Shown piece after piece: positions 1-10,100 of a stretch of DNA of 36,543 bases. Position 1 is the first letter of the stretch, and each line of letters begins with the position of its first letter. Where the stretch lies: NCBI GenBank assembly GCA_035498015.1, contig DATKAO010000198.1, forward strand, positions 1 to 36,543. The letters run 5' to 3'. The notes beneath the pieces are model-generated. The model did no database searches, had not been told where the DNA came from, and saw nothing but the letters and a program-made list of their open reading frames with translations. A program made the position numbers and the translations under genes. Source of the stretch: Myxococcota bacterium. GTDB taxonomy: Bacteria; Myxococcota_A; UBA9160; SZUA-336.

Positions 1-729
1 GGCGTCGGCGGCCACGTAGGCCGGGTCGTTGCCGCCGAGCTCGTAGCCGATCTGCAGGAACCGGCCCGCGGCCGCCTGGCTGATGCGCGTGCCGCCGTGG
101 ACCGAGCCCGTGAACACCACGTGGTCGACGCGCGGGTCGCCAACCATGCGCTCGGTGAGCTCGTGCGTGCAGTCGAGTGACTGCACGATGCGCGGGTCGG
201 CGCCGGCCTCGCGGAAGGCGTCGGCGAACATCGGCCCGCACGAGGGCGAGCGCGGCGAGTGCTTCACCACCACGGCATTGCCCGCGAGCACCGCCGGCAT
301 GACCACGTTCACCGCGGTCAGCAGCGGGTAGTTCCAGGCGGGCAGGTCCAGCACGACTCCCAGCGGCACCTTCTCGATGCGGCGCACGATGCCGTCGTCG
401 CCGCCGGGGTCGATCGGCGCGAGCCCGCGGTCGGCGAGCTCGAGCATCGTGCGCGCGCGCGAGGCCAGCGTTCGCAGCTCACCTGCGGCCTGCGCGAGCG
501 GCTTGCCCATCATACGCGAGATGGCCGGCGCGATCGCGTCGGCACGTGACTCCATGACCTGCACCGCGCGCTCGACCAGCTCTTTGCGCGTATCGAGCGG
601 GAGCGCCGCGGCCAGCGCCGCGCCCGCGCGCGCGCGCTCGAGCGCGCGGCTGATCTCGTCCCACTCCGCGAGCGGCACCTCGCAGGCGAGCTCGCCGGTG
701 AACGGATCGTCGACGCGCAGCGTGGCCAT
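1..729 (-). CDS. Aldehyde dehydrogenase family protein (partial, N-terminal 243 residues)
   Basis: NAD(P)-dependent aldehyde dehydrogenase fold; it oxidises an aldehyde to the acid, and the substrate cannot be told from this fragment. The reading frame opens at ATG 729 and runs without a stop to the left edge. Family landmarks appear in order: PAWNYP (usually PWNFP, cofactor-binding loop), a VVKHSP strand carrying the cofactor Lys, FTGSVHGG (the GSTxxG turn) and ELGGNDP (general-base Glu region). The catalytic Cys would lie beyond the edge. A good ribosome site (GGGGTGAG) precedes the ATG. It lies 28 nt downstream of the PhyH-like gene in the same direction, so it is probably the third gene of an operon with the HEAT and PhyH-like genes, possibly oxidising an aldehyde made by the dioxygenase (inference). 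Family call is sure; specificity is not. Confidence 0.93.
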   Translation of the reverse strand, partial: MATLRVDDPFTGELACEVPLAEWDEISRALERARAGAALAAALPLDTRKELVERAVQVMESRADAIAPAISRMMGKPLAQAAGELRTLASRARTMLELADRGLAPIDPGGDDGIVRRIEKVPLGVVLDLPAWNYPLLTAVNVVMPAVLAGNAVVVKHSPRSPSCGPMFADAFREAGADPRIVQSLDCTHELTERMVGDPRVDHVVFTGSVHGGTRISQAAAGRFLQIGYELGGNDPAYVAADA

Positions 730-757
730 CTCTCACCCCCGGCGGTGTTGTAACACG

Positions 758-1546
758 TCAGTCGCCGCCGGTCCGCAGGCGGATCCGCTCGGTGAGCAGC
801 ATGCGCGGCCGCGTGCCGCAGTTCGGCGCCGGCGCGTGCAGGACCCAGGGGTGCATGACCAGCACGTCGGCCGGCTCGCCCACGGCCTCGACCACCTGGA
901 GCTCGCCGCCGGCCACGACGCTGACTCGCTCCATGAAGCGCGCGATCCGGTCCTCGCCCGGCCGCAGCGACCAGAGCTCGCGCAGCCAGGGCACCTCGCG
1001 CGCGAGTGAGCGCCGCACCTCCGAGGAGGCGCCGGGCCAATCGGGCGGCTGCCGCCGGCGCAGTGCGTCGACCAACCGGTGCGACCCCGCCACGAACAGG
1101 GTGCCGCCACTGCGCGGCTCGATCCGGTCGACGAACAGGAACACCTGAATGCCCGGAATGACCGTCGCGGCCGCCGGCGCCGGATAGTCCAGGTGCCAGA
1201 CCTTGTGCGGCAGCCGCCATTCCGCTCCCGGGTTGGGCCAGGTCATCATCAACAGCTGACCCGCGTGCTGCGGGACGAGCCACCGGCCCGCGCCGAGCAT
1301 GTCGTCGATCGCTGCGACCCCCGAGTCACCCCAGGTCTTGGCGAAGTCGAACGCGCCCATCAGGCGGGAGGTCCGGGCGGCATGGATCACGAAGCTTGCG
1401 GGCGGTGACTCGGGAATGGCGCGCTTCTGTGCGAGATACTCGAGAATGCGCGCGCGCAGATCGGCGACCACTCCAGGATCGACCGCGGCGCGCAGCCACA
1501 AGAGACCTCGAGCTTCGAACTCTTCGCGTTGCGCCCGGCTCAGCAT
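758..1546 (-). CDS. Phytanoyl-CoA dioxygenase (PhyH) family Fe(II)/2-oxoglutarate oxygenase
   Basis: 262 residues, the usual size for bacterial PhyH-like non-haem iron oxygenases, which hydroxylate a substrate while decarboxylating 2-oxoglutarate. The iron triad is visible: HLD in KVWHLDYP (His and Asp) and the distal His in the MHPWVLHAP segment, followed by an Arg in RPRMLL that could bind the 2-oxoglutarate carboxylate. SGGTLFVAGSHR is the conserved strand-turn before the distal half. The frame stays open far upstream to 2233, but the start is set at ATG 1546 because it overlaps the stop of the preceding HEAT gene by 7 nt, a typical coupled start, and homology-like sequence begins there. 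Likely cytoplasmic. The substrate is unknown; the downstream aldehyde dehydrogenase suggests lipid or small-molecule oxidation (inference). Confidence 0.9.
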   Translation of the reverse strand: MLSRAQREEFEARGLLWLRAAVDPGVVADLRARILEYLAQKRAIPESPPASFVIHAARTSRLMGAFDFAKTWGDSGVAAIDDMLGAGRWLVPQHAGQLLMMTWPNPGAEWRLPHKVWHLDYPAPAAATVIPGIQVFLFVDRIEPRSGGTLFVAGSHRLVDALRRRQPPDWPGASSEVRRSLAREVPWLRELWSLRPGEDRIARFMERVSVVAGGELQVVEAVGEPADVLVMHPWVLHAPAPNCGTRPRMLLTERIRLRTGGD

Positions 1547-2025
1547 CGCGCGCTCCCGATCCGGCCCCAGGCCCGCAGCTTCGGGTCGCTCTCGCGCTCG
1601 AGCTCCGCGAACACGCCGGCCAGGTCCGGGTGGGCGTGGTTCCACGCCAGCAGCACGGCCGCCTGGCGGCGCACGCGCAGGCTCTCGTCCTGGAACAGCC
1701 GCTCCAGGAGCAGCGGCACGATCTCGTGTGACTCCACCCGGGCGTGCGCGACCCCCAACGCCACCATCGCCACGAAGCGCACCTTGCTTCTGGGATCGCG
1801 CAGCAGCGGGACCAGTGACTCGAAGTCGGCGGGGTCGGGGCAGTGGAACAGCCAGATCGCGCACCAGCGGCGCACCTGCCAGCGGCCGTCGTGCGTGCCC
1901 TCGAGCACGGCGGCGCGGGCAGCGGGGCCGGCGGCGAGCAGGGACTGGTAGGCCGCGGCGCGCCGCGCCGGGTCTGCCAGCGCGTCGACGAGGGCCTGCG
2001 CCCCGGACAGGGGACTCGGACTCAT
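1540..2025 (-). CDS. HEAT-repeat protein
   Basis: 161 residues made almost entirely of paired helices of the HEAT/armadillo type. Repeats begin near residues 50 (WQVRRWCAIWLF), 80 (KVRFVAMVALG) and 115 (RVRRQAAVLLAW), each with the D-x-x-V/W-R pattern at the turn. Such proteins are binding scaffolds; related bilin-lyase and oxidoreductase-associated HEAT proteins often sit beside the enzyme they assist. The start at ATG 2025 is backed by a GGGAGAG site about nine bases upstream. Its stop overlaps the start of the PhyH-like gene by 7 nt, so the two are probably translationally coupled and could form a complex (inference). No signal peptide is present. Confidence 0.85.
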   Translation of the reverse strand: MSPSPLSGAQALVDALADPARRAAAYQSLLAAGPAARAAVLEGTHDGRWQVRRWCAIWLFHCPDPADFESLVPLLRDPRSKVRFVAMVALGVAHARVESHEIVPLLLERLFQDESLRVRRQAAVLLAWNHAHPDLAGVFAELERESDPKLRAWGRIGSARC

Positions 2026-2240
2026 GTCGTCTCTCCCGCGGGCGCCGAAAGCACCGAAGGCCCGGCGCCCGCTCCAAGGGTCGGCCGTCTGGCCCGGCGA
2101 GGCGCAACCACTGCGCCGCGCAGGTCGGACGGTCCGATGGAGTGAGCGCGGGCCTCGACCCGCGGTTCACGTCTGTGCGCGCAGGATCCCCGGGCGCTCG
2201 CCAGGAGTCAAGACCCGCGGCCGCGTGTACCATCGCTGCG

Positions 2241-3020
2241 ATGCCCTTCTGGCTGCGCTTTCGCGCGCCGCTCGCGCGAGCGATCGGCCTGGACCTGACT
2301 CATTCGCAGACCCGCTACGGCGAGGAGCTCGACCGCGTGCTGAAGCCCGGCACGCGCTGGCTCGACCTGGGCTGCGGTCACCAGATCATCCCCGACTTCC
2401 TGTATCCGCCGGAGAAGCAGCGCCGGTGGGTCGACTCCGCGCGCCGCTTCGTGGGCGCCGACACCGACGCCGGCCTGCTCGCGCACCCGCTGCTGCGCCT
2501 GCGCGTAAAGGCGCTCGGCGGCACCCTGCCCTTTCGCGCCGGCTCGTTCGACGTCGTGACTGCCAACATGGTCGCCGAGCACCTGCCCGACCCGCGCGCG
2601 GTGCTCGAGGACGTGCGGCGCGTGCTCGCGCCCGGCGGCCGCTTCACGTTCCAGACCCCGAACTATCTCTACTATCTGATCTGGATCGCGAGCTGGACGC
2701 CCGAGCGGCTCAAGAAGTGGCTGATCCTGCGGCTCGAGCACCGGCCCGCCGAGGACGTGTTTCCCGCCTACTACCGCATGAACACCGCGCGCCGGGTGCA
2801 CGAGCTCGCGCGCGAGGCCGGCTTCCGCGTCGAGAGACTCGAGGTCGTGGGCGCGGGCGGCTCGTTCCTGTTCCTCGGCCCGATCGGCCTGGCGGAGCTG
2901 TTCGTGCTGCGCGCGCTCCAGACCAGGCCGCTGCGCGGCTTGCAGTCGAACCTGATCGTCACGCTGGTCCGCGACGAGAGAGCGACGCCTGGAGCGCTGC
3001 CCGCACCTGCGCCACGGTGA
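2241..3020 (+). CDS. Class I SAM-dependent methyltransferase (Methyltransf_11 type)
   Basis: 259 residues. The SAM-binding motif I is WLDLGCGHQ near residue 40. The acidic end of strand 2 is VGADTD, and strand 4 is FDVVTANMVAEHLPDP followed by VLAPGGRFTFQTPN, the standard order of the methyltransferase-11 fold. The C-terminal third (YLYYLIWIASW, then a second hydrophobic stretch SFLFLGPIGLAELFVL) resembles methyltransferases acting on lipids or glycans, but the substrate cannot be named. The start ATG 2241 was chosen because similarity begins just after it; no strong ribosome site is seen. It is divergent from the HEAT operon across 215 nt in which nothing else was recognised. Its last 62 nt overlap the 3' end of the opposing DUF167 gene. 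Confidence 0.88.
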   Translation: MPFWLRFRAPLARAIGLDLTHSQTRYGEELDRVLKPGTRWLDLGCGHQIIPDFLYPPEKQRRWVDSARRFVGADTDAGLLAHPLLRLRVKALGGTLPFRAGSFDVVTANMVAEHLPDPRAVLEDVRRVLAPGGRFTFQTPNYLYYLIWIASWTPERLKKWLILRLEHRPAEDVFPAYYRMNTARRVHELAREAGFRVERLEVVGAGGSFLFLGPIGLAELFVLRALQTRPLRGLQSNLIVTLVRDERATPGALPAPAPR

Positions 3021-3267
3021 GCCCGCGCAGCGCGACCGTCTTCTGGCGGCTCGACTCACCGCGCGCGATCTCCACGTCGCGCCGCGGCCGTCCGAGCTGG
3101 CGCGCGAGCAGCGCCACGAGCTCGGCGTTCGCCGCACCGCCGACCGGCGGCGCGGCGAGAGTCACCCGCAGGCGCTCGCCGTGCAGCCCCGCGATCGCGC
3201 TCCGCGACGCGCGCGGCACGACGTGGACCTCGACGAGCACGCGGCCGTCGCATTCGGTGAGCTTCAA
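2959..3267 (-). CDS. DUF167 (YggU) family protein
   Basis: 102 residues with the hallmarks of the small, conserved DUF167 family: HVVPRASR near the N-terminus, then LRVTLAAPPVGGAANAEL, then IARGESSRQKTV. The family is widespread and of unknown biochemical role; E. coli YggU is a member. The start is a TTG at 3267; an in-frame GTG about ten codons later is a possible alternative, but the family usually has a short lead before the VxPRA strand. Its 3' end lies inside the coding region of the convergent methyltransferase (62-nt overlap), so the two transcripts are complementary at their ends. Confidence 0.85.
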   Translation of the reverse strand: MKLTECDGRVLVEVHVVPRASRSAIAGLHGERLRVTLAAPPVGGAANAELVALLARQLGRPRRDVEIARGESSRQKTVALRGLTVAQVRAALQASLSRRGPA

Positions 3268-3347
3268 ACCTTGCGTTGTCGCCTCCGCGACACTCTTCGG
3301 CGCACAGGAGACAGCCTGCGGGCAGGGGTGCCGTTAGTCTTTCGCGC

Positions 3348-4115
3348 ATGAGCGTACTGAACGATCCCGATCTGGAGAAGCTGCTCGAGCGGCTGCACGC
3401 GCAGAGCTCGGCGCAGAATGAAGCCGTGACCGGCTATTTCGTGACTCGCGCGCGCGAGGGCTCGCTCGACTGGAAGGGCTTCGACGAGGGCACGCACCGC
3501 TTCATGGCGGACAAGCTGATCGCCCTCGAGCGCGACAAGGCGGAGCTCTGCTACCAGCTCTGCCGGGCCCTGCGCGCACGCCGCATCGTGGAAGTCGGCA
3601 CCTCCTTCGGCGTCTCGACCCTGTATCTCGCTGCCGCGGTGCGCGACAACGCGCGCGAGGATGGCGAGCGGCCGAGCGAAGGCCGCCCTGAGCGAGGCCA
3701 GCAAGCGGCGGCGCCGCGCGCAGTGACGCGCAGCGGAACGAAGTCCATCGGGACGGGCGTCGTGATCGGCACCGAGTACGAGCCCGCCAAGGCCCGCGCC
3801 GCGCGCGCCAACTGGCAGGAGGCAGGACTCACGGAGTGGATCGAGCTCCGCGAAGGCGACCTGCGCGAGACACTGCGCGGCCTGGCCGGTCCGATCGATT
3901 TCGTGCTGATGGACATCTGGGTCGAGATGGCGCGGCCGGCGCTCGAGCGGATCCTGCCCGCGCTCCGTCCCGGCGCCATCGTCGTCGCCGACAACACGAA
4001 CCAGTTCCGCGAGCCCTACGCCGACTACTTCGCGCTCGTGAACGACCCGAAGAGCGGCCTGCGCACGGTCACCCTTCCCTACGAAGGCGGGCTGGAGCTC
4101 ACGGTCAAGGTGTGA
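3348..4115 (+). CDS. Class I SAM-dependent O-methyltransferase-like protein with an inserted segment
   Basis: 255 residues resembling the catechol-O-methyltransferase/methyltransf_24 group. A helical N-terminal lid is followed by motif I VEVGTSFGVSTLYLA (residues 81-95), strand 2 VIGTEYEP (139-146), strand 4 IDFVLMDIW and strand 5 AIVVADN. The Asp of LMDIW and the Asp-Asn of VADNTN are where this family binds its metal. Between motif I and strand 2, residues 99-136 form an Arg/Gly/Glu-rich, low-complexity stretch that the fold does not need (see the separate entry). Start ATG 3348 is the only ATG fitting the family N-terminus. It ends 7 nt before the 3' end of the opposing Rhs gene. Substrate unknown. 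Confidence 0.85.
   Translation: MSVLNDPDLEKLLERLHAQSSAQNEAVTGYFVTRAREGSLDWKGFDEGTHRFMADKLIALERDKAELCYQLCRALRARRIVEVGTSFGVSTLYLAAAVRDNAREDGERPSEGRPERGQQAAAPRAVTRSGTKSIGTGVVIGTEYEPAKARAARANWQEAGLTEWIELREGDLRETLRGLAGPIDFVLMDIWVEMARPALERILPALRPGAIVVADNTNQFREPYADYFALVNDPKSGLRTVTLPYEGGLELTVKV
3642..3755 (+). other. In-frame insert in the methyltransferase gene
   Basis: About 114 bp (residues 99-136) encoding a charged stretch with SEGRPERGQQ and AVTRSGTKS. It splits the helix after SAM motif I from strand 2 (VVIGTEYEP), positions that are adjacent in homologous methyltransferases. The DNA is made of short GC-rich near-repeats (GCGAGCGGCCGAGCGAAGG, GAGCGAGGCCAGCAAGCGG). This looks like a small repeat-type element that inserted in frame, or an expanded loop. 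No second copy was seen in this window. Confidence 0.5.
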
Positions 4116-4122
4116 CTCCGGC

Positions 4123-7100
4123 TCATTGCCTCCGTTGGAACGGGTTGGTGGCTGCGACAGTTGCCGTCGCTGTTTGGAGCCCCGCTGCAATCTGAACCGG
4201 CATGAGATTGAACGCATTGGCCATTGCGAAAGGCACCGCCGGGGCCAGGTTCGTCAGGCTGATGATCTCCCCGAAGCTCGCCACGAAGATATTCGAGACC
4301 TTCGCCAACCACGGAGACAGTGAGCCGAGCGCTCGCGCGAGTGGAGATGCGGCGATGTTCCCGAATCCGTTGGTGTCGTAGAAGAAGAAGTGATTCAGGA
4401 AGTCGTGGATGCCCGAGAACGCCCTCATGATGTAGTAGGGAACGCTCTTGTAGGGCGCGTCCCAGATCCAGAGGAGCTTGTGGGGCCCGAATTGATCGGC
4501 TCCGAACGGTGCCTTCAGTGACGAGGATGGGAACGGCTTCCAAATCGCTTCAGCGTTTTCCGCGGCAGGTCTCTCTCCGATCAGAGCCACCTTCTCCAAG
4601 TCGAGTTGCTCGACACCGTTGGCGTCGATGAACGTCAGCCCCGCGTTGTGAGCCGCCTCCTGATCAGCCGGTGACAGCTGGCTGAACGTTGGACCAGCCG
4701 ACTCGAAGCTGAATATCCAGTTCGTCGCCATCTTGAGCAGGGGGACTGCGATCGCGATCGCCGCTCCTATGAGAACCGCCCGACCGATGTCCTCTCCGTT
4801 GATGGCCGCGACCGCCGCCGAAGAGGCGATCGATGCGAACAGGCCGATCGCAAAGGCGGCGACACCGCCGGGTCCCATGGGCCCGGCCGCCCACCAAGAG
4901 ACGACTGCAGCGGCAACCGTGATCACCCAGGTCGCGCTCTGCAGAGCGAGCATCTTTGCGGCCTGGCCGATGTCACCGCCCTTCGCGACGTAGTCTGCCG
5001 TGAAGTATCCGCTCGGCCCTGCGAGGTCGCCGAAGATCGGCGCGAGCGTTGCCGTCAGGTACGCGCGGCCGAGTCGCTCGAGGAACTTGGAACGATGCCC
5101 GTCGGGGTCCACGGCCGACAGCGGGTTGTTGTTCACATACGAATAGCGGTTCATCCCCTGAGTCGAGACGACCGATTCGATCATCGAATCGGCATTCATG
5201 AAGCGCCCGAGCGTCGGGTCGTACATCCGGGCCTTCATGTACGTGAAGCCGAAGATGTCGAACTGCTGGTGACCTGTGAACGCGGGAGTCACCGTCGACG
5301 CTACGCCGCCAGCGCCGGGCGGACCCCAGGTCGTTGGGTTGCGGCGCGTGCCGAATGCGTCGTAGCTCTGGCGCTCGAGCACGGTTCCGCTGTCACTCGT
5401 CACGACGTTGGTCGATCCGAGGTGATCGGTCTGCAAATAGCGGAGATCGGACGTGCTGGCGGGTCGGTCGGTCCAGATGGCTACTCGGCGGTTTGCTGCA
5501 TTGATGTAGTGACGCTTCTCGACGACACCGTTGCGCGTGAAGACCTCGTAGAGATCTCCGACGAAGATCCACGACTGCGAGGTGATCCCCTGGTCCGTCG
5601 CCGCCTCGACGCGCTTGATCAGCTGCTGATCCGCGGCGTAAGTGTACGTCCCGGAGCGTGCGGGAGACGACTGCGAGATCGTCGCGGGCTTGTTGAAGGA
5701 GTTGTATGTGAGGGTCGCTTGGCCCGCATAGTTGGTGAGATTGCCGACGGCGTCGTACTGATAGGTCTTCGAGCCGACTGACGTCGTTTGCACCGCGTGC
5801 GGACGCGACGTGTTGGAGGTCGGATACGTGTAGCTCCCGACTCCTGACTTCGAGGTGATGTTGCCGATCGAGTCGTAGGCGATGGTGAGCGTGGCGGTGC
5901 TGCCAAGACTCACACCCGTCAAGCGATTGAGATTCTCGTACCCGAACGTCTCCGTCTGTCCGACGACCGAGTCCGAGCGCGACTGGAGGTTTCCGATCGC
6001 ATCCCACGCATAGGTCGCGTTCTGCACGCTCGTGCTCGTACCGGCGGTCGTCGTGATCCACTGGACTCGGCCATTGTTGGGATCGTAGGCGCGCTCGGTC
6101 ACCAGGTTCGCGCCGAGTCTTTCGCGCTGGATCTGGCCGTCCGCGATCATGACCTCCACTTTCCAGATCGAGGTCCCGGCTCGCTGGATCTCGGAGAGAT
6201 AGCCTTGCGCGTTGAAGATTTGACTGACCTGGTAGCCGCTGGGATAGGTGAGGGTCGCCATTCTCCCTGCCGAGTCGTACGTCGGTGTCGTGGTGTAGGC
6301 GGTTCCGTCGATCGATACCGTGACCGTGCTCGGACGACCGAAGACGTCGTACTGGAAGGTGCGCTGGAAGCTGGCTCCTCCTCCGCTCTGCGTCGCGGGC
6401 TGGCCGATGCCGTTTGTTGCCGTATCGAAAGTGAACGTGGCGGTCGTATCTGGTGCCACGCGCTGCTTGAGCCTTCCGATCTTGTCGTAGCTGAACGTGG
6501 TGGTCATCGGGCGCGCGTCGGTCTCCGACAGCATCTGTCCGAGCGCGTCATAGGTATCGGTAGTCGTTCCGAGGTCCAGGTCGTTCAGTTGGGTCCGTCG
6601 ACCGAGCTTGTCATAGATCATCGTGGTCTGATTGCCGGCCGGATCGGTCGTACGGGTGATGCTCCCGTAGCCGTCGTATTGGTAGGTCGTGTGATTGTTG
6701 TTCGCGTCCTTGATGTCGATCGGCTCACCCCGACTGTTCCGCGTCTCGACTCGCACCTGGCTCTTCTCGTTCGTCGTCGTGACTGTGAACGGCCCGTAAG
6801 ACGTCGTGAAATCGACACTGAGTCCGGGCTGGCGACGCGTCAGCTCCCGATCCAAGACGTCATAGGTCGCCGTGCCCCAGCGTGGAGTGTCTGTCGAGAA
6901 GTACGGACGCGAGGCTTGGACAGGTCGTCCCATGGCATCGAAGACGACGTCGGCATAAATCCAGGTGGAAGCTGCAAATCCGGCCCTCACGGAGCGCACT
7001 ACCCGATTCAGCAGGTCGGCGCACTTCACCTCCGTAGGGCCAGATGTGCTGGTCGTGGTCAGCGCGAGCTTGGTCGTGCTCGTCGGGCAGCTCGAGCTCG

Positions 7101-10100
7101 AGCCGGCATATGAGACGCTGGTCGTTGCCCCTCCCGGCGTGACCGAGCCGGTGGGCCTGCCGAGCGCGTCGTAGGAGAACGTCCGTGAAGCGACACCGAA
7201 GTTCGGCCCCTGTTCGGTGAGAACGAGTCCTGTTGCAGGGTCGAAGCTCCGAGTGAGGCTGTGGTTCTCTGCGTTCGTCGAGTTGATGACGAAGCGCCCG
7301 GTGGCGTCGTACAAGGAGCTCGATGTCCGCGTCGCAATACTCGCGCCCGACGCAGTCGCTGACGTCGCGTTCCCGTAGCCATCGTAGGCATATGTCGTGA
7401 GTAGATTCAGAGACGCGGCGCCACCCGGCTCGACGGTTTCGGACTGCGGGAGTCCCGTCCCCGAGAAGTAGGAGCGCGTCACGATCCGCCCTTGCCCGAG
7501 GGCGGGAAGCGTCGAGCTCGGAGACTGGCCGCGAACCTCCTGCTGGATCGGCAGCCCGAGCAGCCAGTTGGTCAGGTCGTTCGGATCGATCGAGTACGAC
7601 ATCGTCGTGACTCGCCGATATCCGTCCTGGGAGTTGATGTCCTCCGAGGTGACGTTCGCATAGATGTCATAGGTCCGAGTCATCACGGCGGTGAGATCGG
7701 GCGTGGAACTGGTGCCGTTCAGGTCGAACTTGGACACCGTCTGCGACGACAGCAGGTTCTTGTAGTAGGTCTGGCCCGGTGTGATGGCGGGGTCGGTGAT
7801 CCAGGTCGAGGTGCTCGTCTCGAGCACCCGGTTGGTCGGCATGTACCGGACCTCGGAGCTCGACGTGAGCCCCTGCTGCGGGAACGCCTGCAGGAAGCCG
7901 GTGGTTCGCTTCAAGCTCTTCAGCTCGTCGAGCTGGGTCCGCTGCGCGAATCCGAGCGGCGTCCGCCGCAAGAAGTCCATAACCAGCCCGGAGTAAGTCA
8001 ACGTGACGCCGCGCATGCCACCGATGCCGTCGCTCATCTGGAAGCGAGACACGAGCGGAATGGAGCTGATCAGGTCGGCGTAGGGCCAGCTCGATCCAGT
8101 GCCCTTGGTGTAGACGGCCGTTCGGGTACCTGGCGTGTAAGTGATCGAGATCGTCTTGCCGAGACCATCGACGATCTGACCGATGCGCGCGCCGACCGTG
8201 GTCGTATTGAGGCGCGTGTCGACGAAATTGGTGCTGTCACCGTCATAGCTGCGCACGAAGTCGAGATCGCCGTCCCCGTCGATATCGATCATCACGGCCT
8301 GCGTGCGGTTGTCCGTCGCGCTCGGGTAAGCCCAGATCTTGTCCGGCGTCTGGTAGGCCGTGGACGCAGGCGTGGTCGAGAATCCGGTCGGCGTGTTCAG
8401 GTAGGTATCGATGTGGGTGTTGTTCGTGCCTGAATAGGAGACCAGGATGTCGACCAGCCCGTCGCCGTTGATGTCCGTGAGCGATGCCAGCTGGCGAACG
8501 TTGGTTCCCTGATAGTCGAAGAGGACTCCGGCTGCGGGCGTGTCCCACGCGCTGTTTCGCGACCAGCCAGTGCCCGTGTTCAGATACGTCGCGATGTGCA
8601 GTCCGCCGCCCGCACCCACATACGACATGACGTAGTCCGGCAGTGAGTCGCCGTTCACGTCGGCGAACTCTGCGGTGCGCCGGGACCCCTTGCTGGCCAC
8701 CTGAAGATCGAACATCGGTCCCGGCAGCGCATACTGACTCGGGGCCGGGTTGAACGTGTTTCCGTCGTTCAGCCAGGTGTTGAGTACCGTCTGGTTGGTG
8801 GTCCGGTAGGCCTGAACGAAATCCGGCAGACCATCACCGTTCAGATCGATGATCACTCCCTTCTGCTTTGTGATCTCGCCGCCCGTGACGGCCTCGTAAG
8901 CCCAGATCACGTCGGGAAGCTGGAAGTTGGCGGCAACGCCGCCGAACCCGGCACCGGTGTTCATGTGAGTCTCGCGGTGCAGGCCGTTGTTGTAGCCCTG
9001 GTAGGCCTGGACGTAGTCCGGGCGGCCATCGCCATCCAAGTCGACGAGCATGGCGAGCTGCCGAGCTTTGGTGCCCTCGTAGTCGTAGAGCAGGTCCGGC
9101 AGCGTCCAGTTCGGATCGTTGGTCGTCGCAAAGCCGGTCTTCTGGTTGAGCCAGGTCTTCTGCGTCACGGCGGGTGAGTTGTCGTTCCTGTATGCCGACA
9201 CGACGTCCGGGAACCCATCGGAGTTGATGTCGGCGAACACTGCGAAGCGGCGCGACTGACTGATCCCGCTGGGCCCCTGGAAGAGGACGTCGGGCGTGGC
9301 CCATGCCGGCGAAGCCGTCTGCGAGAAGCCACCGGAGCCATTCAGATAGGTGTTCTTCGTGATGGGCGCGGACGGTCCGTTGTACGAGTACGCGAAGTCC
9401 ACATAGCCATCCGCGTTCACGTCGACGAACTCACCCTTTACGCGTTCCAACGCCGAAACGAACGCCGGCACCTTGTAGATGGTGCTCGCGGCCCACCCGG
9501 GTGTGTCAGAGAGCCAAGTGAAACTCGTCGCTGGAAGGCACTGACCGTTCTTTCCGCACTCCGTGAGCGACGTCATGCGAGTCACTTTGTCGTCGGAGCC
9601 CGTCTGGTACACGAAGCGGTACTCGTGGGTCGTGGTCGCAGCCGTACAAGTCGGCTGGGCGGTCGTGATCGTGCACACGACGACTCGCGTCATGAGCGCG
9701 GTCGAGGAGATCAGCGAACCCACGGAATAAGCCACGCTGGCATCCGGACGCGCGAAGGCGCTGTACTCGAACTCGATCCGCGCGAACGAGGCCAGTGCCG
9801 GCACCACGGCGGCGTTCTCGGTGTACGTGATCGCCGTCGGGCGGTATTCGCCGGTGGTGGTGTTCTCGTTGTACGAGATTCGCAGCGTGTTGCCCTGCAG
9901 GTCCGTGACTCGCGAGAGCGCCCAGAGCCGCGGGACGGTGGTGCCGACGGCCTCGATGATCGCGTCGGCGGTCTCGCCGTAGACCATCTTCTGGCCACTG
10001 GTCGTATCGACCTCGAATCGGGTGGCGAAGTTCCCGGTACCGATCCCCCAGGCGCTCACGCGGATGTTCTGATCGTGCTCCGTCCGGTACATGGAGCCGT

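Noticed and set aside
1547..2233. Upstream extension of the PhyH-like gene to 2233.
   Set aside because: The extension is Arg/Pro/Gly-rich and lies antiparallel in frame to the HEAT gene; the overlapping ATG at 1546 is the natural start.
8230..9430. Recurring similar blocks of about 190 bp read as a DNA repeat array.
   Set aside because: They are the coding repeats of the seven FG-GAP/VCBS units of the Rhs protein, explained at protein level; they are not near-identical DNA repeats or CRISPR.
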